From NCBI GenBank assembly GCA_040509055.1, contig JBEVLT010000327.1, positions 1 to 5,451 of the forward strand: 5,451 bases of DNA, given 5' to 3'. This document shows, one piece after another, positions 1-5,451 of the stretch (position 1 is its first letter; every line of letters begins with the position of its first letter). The position numbers were made by a program, and so were the translations under genes. Under the pieces are notes generated by a model. It was given only the letters and a program-made list of their open reading frames with translations. It did no database searches and was not told where the DNA came from. Source of the stretch: JAJKIP01 sp040509055 (lineage in GTDB: Bacteria; Bacteroidota; Bacteroidia; Chitinophagales; Chitinophagaceae).

Positions 1-26
1 TACCTGCTTTATCCAACCTCGTCCTT
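1..26 (-). other. Spacer downstream of murE, probable leader of mraY
   Basis: On the minus strand this short end piece begins AAAGGACGAGG right after the murE stop, a purine-rich run that could be the ribosome binding site of the next gene. By dcw synteny that gene is expected to be mraY, but no ATG falls inside the window. There is no hairpin with a T tract, so nothing suggests the operon ends at murE. Confidence 0.3.
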
Positions 27-1490
27 TCACCTTCCGAGCACCTCAAACATCTCCGCCACCACTTCCTTGTCGTCAAAATGATTTTTTACGCCTTTGATCT
101 CCTGGTATTTTTCATGGCCCTTTCCTGCCACCAGGATGATGTCTTCGCCCTGCGCCAGGCTCACCGCCGTTTTGATGGCTTCGCGCCTGTCGGCGATAGA
201 GATATATTTCCGTTTCATCGCCACCGGCAGTCCCTTTTCCATGTCGGCGATGATGGCTGCCGGGTCTTCGCTGCGCGGGTTATCGCTGGTAAATACCACC
301 CGGTCGCTATACTCGCAGGCCACTTCCGCCATCACCGGCCGCTTGGTCCTGTCCCTGTCGCCGCCGCAACCCACCACGGTGATCACCTGTTCGAATCCCT
401 TCTTCAGTTTTTTGATCGTGGCCAGCACATTCAGCAGGGCATCCGGCGTATGTGCATAGTCCACGATAGCGATCACGTTATCGTTGGGCGATACCATGTA
501 TTCAAACCTGCCTTCGGCGCCGGTCAGTATGCTCAGGCAGCGCAGCACTTCCTGCTTGTCCTCTCCCATGCTCATGGCGGCGCCGAATACCGCCAGCAGG
601 TTGTAGGCATTGAACTCGCCAATGAGCCGGAAATGAACTTCCTGCTCGTTGATCACCATCACCAGTCCCGATAAATTATTTTCAATGATCTTTCCCTTGT
701 AATCGGCGGCCGTCTTCAGGCTGTACAGGTATTTGCGCGCCGGAGTATTCTGCAGCATCACCGTGCCCCGCTTGTCGTCGGCATTGCTGATAGCAAAGGC
801 ATCGGCAGGCAAGGCATCGAAAAAGGATTTCTTTACACGGATATATTCATCGAATGTTTTATGATAATCCAGGTGATCATGTGTGATGTTGCTGAACAAC
901 CCGCCGGCAAACCGCAATCCTGTGACCCGGTGCTGGTGCACGGCATGCGAGCTGACTTCCATAAAAGCATGCGTGCAGCCGGCATCCGCCATCTGCCTCA
1001 ACAGGCGGTTCAGGCTCACGGCATCCGGCGTGGTATGGGTAGCCGGCACCACGTCGTCGCCGATCCGGTTCTCTACCGTGCTCAGCAGGCCGCATTGGTA
1101 ACCCAGTACTGTAAAGAGCTTGTATAACAAGGTGGCGATCGTGGTCTTGCCATTCGTTCCCGTCACGCCTACCAGCCTGAGGCCATGCGATGGCTGCCCG
1201 AAAAAATTATGCGCCATATACCCTGCCGCAGCCGCACTGTTCTCCACCTGCACGTACACCACCCCCTCGCGGCGCGAAGCCGGCATCGCTTCGCATACCA
1301 CTGCTGCTGCTCCTGCCTGCTCCGCTTTCTCTATAAAGGCATGCCCGTCTGCAGCCGTTCCTTTTACGGCTACGAACACAGAACCCGGCGTCACTTTCCT
1401 GGAGTCGGTCTGCATGTCGCTGACGTCCGCATCCGTGCTCCCTGCTACCGACCGGATGGCTGCTTTATATAGTATGTCGCGTAATAACAC
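27..1490 (-). CDS. murE: MurE, UDP-N-acetylmuramoyl-L-alanyl-D-glutamate--2,6-diaminopimelate ligase
   Basis: MurE is the cytoplasmic ATP-dependent ligase that adds the third residue to the peptidoglycan stem peptide. The 487-residue product has the three Mur-ligase domains. The N-terminal UDP-binding part has TDSRKV (28-33) and FVAVKGTAADGH. The central ATPase has the P-loop GTNGKTT (111-117), HTTPD (152-156), EVSSHAV and NITHDHLDYH, with a probable carbamylated Lys near 220 (VKKSFF). The C-terminal domain has VDYAHTPDAL (343-352), GCGGDRDRTKRP, D-N-P-R at 403-406 and AGKGHEKYQ (455-463). DNPR is the known recognition motif for meso-diaminopimelate, as opposed to lysine. The GTG at 1490 is preferred because it gives MLLRDILYK, matching the M(K)LLKDILYK start of relatives. 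A TTG at 1499 adds three residues and lies 3 nt after AGAAGAG. The gene ends in TGA at 27, before the presumed mraY. Confidence 0.96.
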   Translation of the reverse strand: MLLRDILYKAAIRSVAGSTDADVSDMQTDSRKVTPGSVFVAVKGTAADGHAFIEKAEQAGAAAVVCEAMPASRREGVVYVQVENSAAAAGYMAHNFFGQPSHGLRLVGVTGTNGKTTIATLLYKLFTVLGYQCGLLSTVENRIGDDVVPATHTTPDAVSLNRLLRQMADAGCTHAFMEVSSHAVHQHRVTGLRFAGGLFSNITHDHLDYHKTFDEYIRVKKSFFDALPADAFAISNADDKRGTVMLQNTPARKYLYSLKTAADYKGKIIENNLSGLVMVINEQEVHFRLIGEFNAYNLLAVFGAAMSMGEDKQEVLRCLSILTGAEGRFEYMVSPNDNVIAIVDYAHTPDALLNVLATIKKLKKGFEQVITVVGCGGDRDRTKRPVMAEVACEYSDRVVFTSDNPRSEDPAAIIADMEKGLPVAMKRKYISIADRREAIKTAVSLAQGEDIILVAGKGHEKYQEIKGVKNHFDDKEVVAEMFEVLGR

Positions 1491-1528
1491 GATAAACAAT
1501 TACTCTTCTGTTTTTAATATCCTGTACT

Positions 1529-3658
1529 TCAGCTCAGCTCCAGCGTCACCGCGGCACCTTTGGCGAGCACGGTCCCTGCGGGCAAAGACTGGCCGGACAC
1601 TTTGCCTTTGCCCTTTATGGTCACTTTCAATCCCAGGTTTTCCAGCAGGTACAACGCATCTTTCAATCCCATGCCGCGAACATTTGGCATCACGTTGCCG
1701 CTTACCGCAGCCGCCCTGATCACCGGGTTGTAATCCACTGCATACACATGGCTCCATTCGCCCTGCTTTGCCGAATCCTTATACGGCATCTTCAGCGTGC
1801 CGTAAATATTTTTGAGATCGGCTGTATTGCCGGCATAGAAATAGGCCGAGCTGTCGCGGCGTGCAGCGTACATCACCGGTGTTTTCTTATCCACGTACAT
1901 CGTGTACACCTTGGTGGCCACCTCGCGGAATACCGGCGCTGCCAGCTGCCCGCCGTAGTGCAATACAGCATGCGGCTTTGTACGGATCACCACGATGCAG
2001 GAATACTGCGGCGCATTGGCGGGGAAATAGCCCACGAACGATGCCTGGTATACCCGGTCGTTGTATTTGATGCCGCCGTCTGCCACGTGCGCCGTACCTG
2101 TTTTGCCGGCTACGGCAAACGGCATGTTTTTAAAAGCGGGCTTGCCCGTACCCTCTGTGATCACGGCTTCCATACTTTCGCGTGCCGCCCTGATCACATC
2201 TTCCCGGCAAAACTTATTGTCGAGAACGGTTGGTTCAAACTGCCGCACCACTACACCGTCCTGCCGGATGCTGCTGACGAGGTAAGGTTTCATCATCACC
2301 CCGTTGTTGGCAACGGCGTTGTACAGCGTGAGCGTATGCAGCGGGCTTACCTGCAGCGCATACCCGAAGCTCATGGTCACCATGTTCATCACGCCGCCGT
2401 TGTTCTTCTCCAGCGGGGCCAGCCGGGGCACCGGCACATTGGACAGGTCGACTCCCGAAGGAATGTCCATATGGTATTTATGCAGGTACTCCCGGAACTC
2501 TTTAGGATTGTCTGCAAATGCTTTATACGCCAGTTTGCCCATGCCCACATTGGAGCTATGCGCAAAGCATTCCTTTACCGTCAATACCGGCCGCGGCGAC
2601 CGCTCGGCATCATTGATATTGCGCGGACCTACCTGCATGTGACCGGCGCTGCCCACTTCCACCATATCGCTCATCTTCGAAGTGCCTTTTTCCAGTACGG
2701 CCAGCAGGGTTACCAGCTTGATCGTAGAGCCGGGCTCCGTCACCCGCAGGGCATAATTATCGTCTTCCCAGTAGCTGCCATCCGGGCGGCGGCCCAGGTT
2801 GGCGATCGCTTTGATCTTACCGGTCTTTGTTTCCATTACGATACAGGTACCGTACTCCGCCTGGCTGGTATCCATCATGCGGTACAGCGCCGTTTCAGCG
2901 ATATCCTGTATGTTCACATCCAGCGTGGTATACACGTCTTTTCCATTCTCCGGCTCCACCTGGAAACCTTCAATCGGAATGGCGCCGCCGGCTGCATACC
3001 GCACCAGCCGCTGGCCCTTCTGGCCGGTGAGCAGGCTGTCGTAGGTTTTCTCCAGCCCCACGTTCATCTTTTTCATCTTGCCATTGCTGGAAATATGTTC
3101 GCGCGAAAGCCCGATCGTCCGGTTGGCCAGCAGGCCGAACGGCGACAGGCGCTTGCTGCTTTCTTCCACGATCACCCCGCTTTTGTTCTTGCCCAGCTTC
3201 ACCAGCGGGAAGGCGCGGAATGCTTTGTATTCTTCAAAAGACAGCTTTTTCTTCAGCGGGTAATAACGGGTCTTGCTGCGGTAGCCATCCTGCATGTCTT
3301 TTTTATACGCGGCCGCTGTTTTGTCTTTGAAAAACCCGGCCATGGCCACGGAGAAGCTGTCGATATTGTCGTTGAACACTTTGCCGTTGCGGGCACGGAG
3401 ACCGTCAGCCAGGAAGTCGATGTAGATATCGAACTGGGGAAGGGAAGTGCTCAGCATCTGGCCGTCTTCGCTGTAGATCGTGCCGCGGTCCGCATCCAGC
3501 TCCACGATCTTCTGGTGCAGGCTATCGCTCATGGTACGCCAGTGATCGCCCTGGACACGCTGAATGAACAACGCTTTACCCAGGATCACCAGGCTCAGCA
3601 CTACCATGCCAAGAAAGCTGACATACACCCGCCACAATATGTCCCTCCTTACTTCCAA
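1529..3658 (-). CDS. ftsI: FtsI, septal peptidoglycan D,D-transpeptidase (class B penicillin-binding protein) with PASTA domain
   Basis: FtsI cross-links peptidoglycan at the division septum in the periplasm and is the target of beta-lactams. The 709-residue product has a short cytoplasmic start, one membrane anchor at about 12-32, and an N-terminal pedestal domain beginning near DRGTIYSEDGQMLSTS (57-72). The transpeptidase domain carries all three active-site motifs: S311-T-I-K (nucleophile Ser311, Lys314), S368-S-N and K519-TGT. FGYALQVSPL (431-440) also fits the family. A single PASTA domain occupies about 655-709 (VMPNVRGMGLKDALYLLENLGLKV onwards, in part). One C-terminal PASTA is known in Bacteroidota FtsI. 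No ATG precedes Met18: the start is TTG at 3658, chosen because homologues, as I recall them, begin with a residue or two before K/R-DILWRVY and an in-frame TAA blocks extension. A TTG at codon 8 behind AGGAGG is a weaker alternative. It follows ftsL by 35 bp and precedes murE by 38 bp. Confidence 0.96.
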   Translation of the reverse strand: MEVRRDILWRVYVSFLGMVVLSLVILGKALFIQRVQGDHWRTMSDSLHQKIVELDADRGTIYSEDGQMLSTSLPQFDIYIDFLADGLRARNGKVFNDNIDSFSVAMAGFFKDKTAAAYKKDMQDGYRSKTRYYPLKKKLSFEEYKAFRAFPLVKLGKNKSGVIVEESSKRLSPFGLLANRTIGLSREHISSNGKMKKMNVGLEKTYDSLLTGQKGQRLVRYAAGGAIPIEGFQVEPENGKDVYTTLDVNIQDIAETALYRMMDTSQAEYGTCIVMETKTGKIKAIANLGRRPDGSYWEDDNYALRVTEPGSTIKLVTLLAVLEKGTSKMSDMVEVGSAGHMQVGPRNINDAERSPRPVLTVKECFAHSSNVGMGKLAYKAFADNPKEFREYLHKYHMDIPSGVDLSNVPVPRLAPLEKNNGGVMNMVTMSFGYALQVSPLHTLTLYNAVANNGVMMKPYLVSSIRQDGVVVRQFEPTVLDNKFCREDVIRAARESMEAVITEGTGKPAFKNMPFAVAGKTGTAHVADGGIKYNDRVYQASFVGYFPANAPQYSCIVVIRTKPHAVLHYGGQLAAPVFREVATKVYTMYVDKKTPVMYAARRDSSAYFYAGNTADLKNIYGTLKMPYKDSAKQGEWSHVYAVDYNPVIRAAAVSGNVMPNVRGMGLKDALYLLENLGLKVTIKGKGKVSGQSLPAGTVLAKGAAVTLELS

Positions 3659-3661
3659 TGT

Positions 3662-3667
3662 CCCCCT
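3662..3667 (-). promoter_or_regulatory. G-rich ribosome-binding-like site before the ftsI TTG start
   Basis: The minus strand reads AGGGGG, then ACA, then the TTG at 3658. It is a purine-rich site but is only 3 nt from the start, tighter than usual. An in-frame TAA at 3673-3671 prevents any start further upstream, so the ftsI start must be this TTG or a codon downstream. Confidence 0.35.
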
Positions 3668-3693
3668 GTATTAGTAGTTGTTTATAAATACGC

Positions 3694-4068
3694 TTATTCA
3701 CCTGCACCGGCCGGCATCAGCACCACGGGCGATTCCGCCGGCTCTTTTAATCCATATTCCTTTACCGCCTTCACCATCTCGCTCCGCTTGCTCAATCCCA
3801 TCACTTTGCCCTTTACCGTTTTGTATTCATGCTGCAGCTCCCTTACCTCTCTCGCCGTCTTGTCGATATTGCGGGCCGTCTTGTCTGCATAATGCCCGTT
3901 GTAGATATACACCACTGCCAGCAGCGCCAGGAACAGGAAGAAAGGAACCTGCCTCACTACCGACTGGTAGTTGAGCCACCGCTTCCATACCCACACACGG
4001 GCTGCCGGGGCCTGTGGCGCCTGCTTTGGCTCTTCCGTGCTCTCTTTTTGCGGCTGCTCTTTTTTCAT
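3694..4068 (-). CDS. ftsL: FtsL-like bitopic cell division protein
   Basis: This is a 124-residue protein with the architecture of the Bacteroidota FtsL-like family, a divisome scaffold that with FtsB/FtsQ-type partners recruits and activates the septal transpeptidase and glycosyltransferase. Residues 1-23 are a charged, Gln/Pro/Ala-rich cytoplasmic tail. Residues 24-40 are basic and aromatic (VWVWKRW). One membrane segment spans about 41-57 (VPFFLFLALLAVVYIYN). The periplasmic part, 58-108, is Lys/Glu-rich and probably a short coiled coil, and the C-terminus is Pro/Ala-rich. Assignment depends more on topology, size and position between rsmH and ftsI than on sequence, because FtsL proteins are poorly conserved. 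The ATG at 4068 is the first possible one after the spacer and begins MKKE; its leader (TTATTTATTCAA) is AT-rich with no Shine-Dalgarno sequence, as is common in this phylum. It ends in TAA, 35 bp before ftsI. Confidence 0.85.
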   Translation of the reverse strand: MKKEQPQKESTEEPKQAPQAPAARVWVWKRWLNYQSVVRQVPFFLFLALLAVVYIYNGHYADKTARNIDKTAREVRELQHEYKTVKGKVMGLSKRSEMVKAVKEYGLKEPAESPVVLMPAGAGE

Positions 4069-4094
4069 TTGAATAAATAATATATAGATACCGC

Positions 4095-4112
4095 CAGCCT
4101 GCCTGCAGGCTG
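4095..4112 (-). repeat. GC-rich inverted repeat in the rsmH-ftsL spacer
   Basis: CAGCCTG and CAGGCTG form a perfect 7-bp stem around a 4-nt loop, in a 100-bp spacer (4069-4168) that is otherwise AT-rich and is the longest gene-free stretch here. The stem lies 26 nt upstream of the ftsL ATG. No T tract follows it, so it does not look like a simple intrinsic terminator. It might stabilise or process the mRNA or influence ftsL translation, or it may be chance, since its core GCCTGCAGGC is a short palindrome. I find no convincing promoter in this spacer. Confidence 0.4.
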
Positions 4113-4168
4113 ATGCGTTCTTGTGTCAATACTGTTTTGGTGGATTGGCTTGTGTAAAAAAAACGCTA

Positions 4169-5083
4169 CTATACCATCATTACCTTCTCTGCTATCCTCA
4201 ACCTGGCGCTTCTTGCCCGGGGATTCTGCTTCATTTCTTCTTCAGACGGACCTACCGGCTTTTTGGTGATCACCCGCAGCTCATTCAGCGGCTCGTTGCT
4301 GATAAACGGGTTCGGATCCGGCTCGTCAAACGAACCGCGGCGGAAAAAATTCTTGACCAGCCTGTCTTCAAGAGAATGAAAAGTGATGATGGCGATCCTG
4401 CCGCCGGGCTTCAACAGCCCCGGCGATTGCTGCAACATCTCTTTCAACGCTCCGAGCTCATCATTCACTTCGATGCGCAACGCCTGGAAAACCTGGGCAA
4501 AATACTTGTTGGGATTTCCCTTCACCATTCCACGGAGTGCATTCTTAAAAGCCTCTGTCGTCTTCAGCGATACCACGGAGCGAACCTGCACGATCGTGCG
4601 CGCCAGCGTACGCGCATTGGTCACTTCGCCGTATTGCTCAAAAAGCTTGTGCAACCGCTGCTCGTCGTAGGTGCTCACCACATCAAAGGCGGTAAGCGGC
4701 TGCCGCTGGTCCATGCGCATATCCATGTCCGCATCGAAGCGGGTGGAGAAACCCCTGCCCCCTTCGTCGAACTGGTGGCTGCTGACGCCGAGATCGGCCA
4801 GGATACCATCCACGCTTTGCACCTGGTGCAGGCGAAGAAATCGCTGCAGGTGACGAAAGTTGTGCGGCACAAAAACAATCCTGTCATCGGCAGGAAGGTT
4901 GCGGCGCGCATCATCGTCCTGGTCGAAGGCGATCAGCTTGCCGTGCGGGCCAAGCTTTTCCAGGATGACCCCGGAGTGCCCGCCGCCGCCGAATGTACAG
5001 TCCACATACACGCCGTCCGGGCGGATATGCAACCCCTCTATCGACTCGCGCAGCAACACAGGTATGTGATACCCGTCGTTCAT
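4169..5083 (-). CDS. rsmH: 16S rRNA (cytosine(1402)-N(4))-methyltransferase RsmH
   Basis: RsmH (MraW) transfers a methyl group from S-adenosylmethionine to N4 of C1402 in the 16S rRNA P site. The 304-residue product fits the family (about 310 in E. coli). Visible motifs are YHIPVLLRESIEGL (5-18), the SAM-binding DCTFGGGGHS (28-37), the acidic FDQDDDA (53-59), DLGVSSHQFD (97-106), QVFQALRIEVNDEL (197-210), ITFHSLEDR (233-241) and the C-terminal RSARLR (291-296). The ATG at 5083 was chosen because known homologues begin a few residues before the Y-x-x-P/T-VLL stretch. The frame remains open upstream into mraZ, so a longer N-terminus cannot be excluded; a GTG lies three codons upstream. GGAGGGG (5115-5109) sits 25 nt from the ATG, too far to act on it directly. 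Two tandem TAG stops end the gene, followed by eight T residues without a stem. Confidence 0.96.
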   Translation of the reverse strand: MNDGYHIPVLLRESIEGLHIRPDGVYVDCTFGGGGHSGVILEKLGPHGKLIAFDQDDDARRNLPADDRIVFVPHNFRHLQRFLRLHQVQSVDGILADLGVSSHQFDEGGRGFSTRFDADMDMRMDQRQPLTAFDVVSTYDEQRLHKLFEQYGEVTNARTLARTIVQVRSVVSLKTTEAFKNALRGMVKGNPNKYFAQVFQALRIEVNDELGALKEMLQQSPGLLKPGGRIAIITFHSLEDRLVKNFFRRGSFDEPDPNPFISNEPLNELRVITKKPVGPSEEEMKQNPRARSARLRIAEKVMMV

Positions 5084-5121
5084 GCTGCGCACCGAAGATG
5101 ATGGATTACCCCTCCGCTCAT
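5080..5121 (-). CDS. Possible 13-codon coupling ORF between mraZ and rsmH
   Basis: A minimal frame, MSGGVIHHLRCAA, starts at the ATG overlapping the mraZ TGA (sequence ATGA, 5121-5118) and ends with a TGA that overlaps the rsmH ATG (again ATGA, 5083-5080). It has a strong Shine-Dalgarno sequence 9 nt upstream. Both overlaps are the classic geometry for termination-reinitiation coupling, so ribosomes leaving mraZ could translate this peptide and be delivered to rsmH. The peptide resembles no family I know, and any role would more likely lie in the act of translation. Alternatives are chance, or that this ATG is the real rsmH start and one base is missing from the G run at 5109-5112. Seen: the frame and overlaps. 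Inferred: function. Confidence 0.3.
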   Translation of the reverse strand: MSGGVIHHLRCAA

Positions 5122-5451
5122 GACAGGTTTCCTCCTTTTGCCATGACATCCTGAGCAAGATTGCTGAATGCTTCCGGTGAGAATGAATCAAAGAGCTGCT
5201 TGTACTTATTACTATCCCAGATTTCTATTTTGTCGCCCGCCGCTGCCAGCACGATATCTTTCTGCAGGTCGGCATGGGTCTTCAGATTGGGCGGCACCAG
5301 TAAACGCCCGGCGCTATCCGGCTCCACCCTCGTTGCCCCGTTCAGGAAATACCGCCGGAACTCCCTCGCCTTCGGATCAAAGTCGTTCAGCGCCCTGACC
5401 CTGGCGTACAACGGCTCCCAGTTTTTCACAGGGTACAGACACAAACACTTC
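5118..5451 (-). CDS. mraZ: MraZ, transcriptional regulator of the dcw cluster (5'-truncated by window edge)
   Basis: This is the C-terminal part of MraZ, a DNA-binding protein with two AbrB/SpoVT-like swapped-hairpin repeats that in characterised bacteria binds repeats upstream of its own gene and regulates the division cluster. About 110 codons are visible. The frame stays open to the window end (codons for K-C before L-C-L-Y-P), so the true start lies beyond 5451; the TTG at 5444 is an internal Leu codon, because the family has an 'EKCL.LYP' stretch here. The first repeat is mostly missing. The second is clear: NGATRVEPDSAGRLLVPPNL carries the D-x-x-GR signature, followed by K-D-I-V-L-A and K-I-E-I-W-D. 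The TGA stop lies 34 bp before the rsmH ATG. The last codons (Lys-Gly-Gly) spell a strong ribosome binding site. Gene order and motif leave little doubt about identity. Confidence 0.95.
   Translation of the reverse strand, partial: KCLCLYPVKNWEPLYARVRALNDFDPKAREFRRYFLNGATRVEPDSAGRLLVPPNLKTHADLQKDIVLAAAGDKIEIWDSNKYKQLFDSFSPEAFSNLAQDVMAKGGNLS
5131..5137 (-). promoter_or_regulatory. Strong Shine-Dalgarno sequence inside the end of mraZ
   Basis: The minus strand reads AAGGAGG here, within the Lys-Gly-Gly codons near the mraZ C-terminus, followed by a 9-nt spacer and an ATG at 5121-5119 that overlaps the mraZ stop. It is the best SD match with correct spacing in the window, but the ATG it serves is not in the rsmH frame. 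Many Bacteroidota genes lack such sites, which makes it stand out. It could also be a coincidence of the encoded residues. Confidence 0.5.

Noticed and set aside
1500..1757. An 85-codon minus-strand frame overlapping the end of ftsI and ending just before the murE TTG
   Set aside because: It is an alternate frame of the PASTA-encoding region with Arg/Cys/Gly-rich shadow composition. Its stop adjoining the TTG at 1499 looks accidental, since GTG 1490 is the better murE start.
1748..3892. A 714-codon open frame on the plus strand, antisense to ftsI and part of ftsL
   Set aside because: It is the mirror of a well-supported gene. Its translation is rich in His, Arg and Cys, shows no recognisable domain, and is what GC-biased third positions produce on the opposite strand.
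3827..4129. A 100-codon minus-strand frame starting at a TTG in the rsmH-ftsL spacer and running through ftsL out of frame
   Set aside because: The ftsL frame gives a clear membrane segment and the expected topology; this frame yields Gly/Ala/Arg-rich sequence with no feature.
4124..4129. TTGACA on the minus strand upstream of ftsL as a sigma-70 -35 box
   Set aside because: The only -10-like sequence (TATCTA near 4090) is 33 nt away, far from the usual 17, and Bacteroidota primary promoters use a different consensus.
4156..4163. Run of eight T on the minus strand just after the rsmH stops, as a terminator
   Set aside because: No stable stem precedes the run, and the downstream co-oriented dcw genes argue for read-through.
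4121..5101. A 326-codon open frame on the plus strand, antisense to rsmH
   Set aside because: Same shadow effect: rsmH on the minus strand has all its family motifs, while this frame has a His/Arg-rich composition and no motif.
5084..5191. Longer rsmH starting inside mraZ (up to position 5191)
   Set aside because: It would overlap mraZ by dozens of bases, adds residues with no family similarity, and has no suitable ribosome binding site; the conserved N-terminus begins near the ATG at 5083.

Overview
This window is a stretch of the division and cell wall (dcw) gene cluster of a Bacteroidota bacterium, read entirely from the minus strand. The order, in the direction of transcription from high to low coordinates, is mraZ (5' end cut off by the window edge), rsmH (mraW), an ftsL-like gene, ftsI (pbp2/PBP3-type transpeptidase) and murE. 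The Bacteroidota assignment, probably a Chitinophagaceae-like member, rests on four things: the short, divergent FtsL with a single membrane segment; the FtsI with an N-terminal 'DILWRVY' start region and a C-terminal PASTA domain; the MurE opening 'LLRDILYK'; and AT-rich leaders largely lacking ribosome binding sites in otherwise moderately GC-rich DNA. This is inference from remembered family features, not a database match.

Layout: 5118-5451 is the C-terminal part of mraZ. 5084-5117 is a short gap that hides a 13-codon frame joining mraZ to rsmH by ATGA overlaps at both ends. 4169-5083 is rsmH. 4069-4168 is a 100-bp spacer with a small GC-rich inverted repeat. 3694-4068 is the ftsL-like gene. 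3659-3693 is a 35-bp spacer. 1529-3658 is ftsI with a TTG start. 1491-1528 is a short spacer. 27-1490 is murE with a likely GTG start. 1-26 is the leader of the next gene, by synteny expected to be mraY. No gap exceeds 100 bp, all genes are co-oriented, and no promoter or terminator can be defended inside the window, so this looks like one operon.

Functionally the genes form one programme. MraZ is the DNA-binding regulator of the cluster. RsmH methylates 16S rRNA in the ribosomal P site. FtsL is a bitopic scaffold protein of the divisome, and FtsI is the septal peptidoglycan transpeptidase it helps to recruit. MurE makes the tripeptide precursor in the cytoplasm; its DNPR motif predicts meso-diaminopimelate as the added residue.

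I see no mobile element, RNA gene, CRISPR array or unfamiliar multi-gene system. The most interesting signal is the mraZ-rsmH junction, where the best Shine-Dalgarno sequence of the window drives a 13-codon frame that ends exactly on the rsmH start codon. It is either a translational-coupling device or a sign that the rsmH start was displaced by a one-base change.
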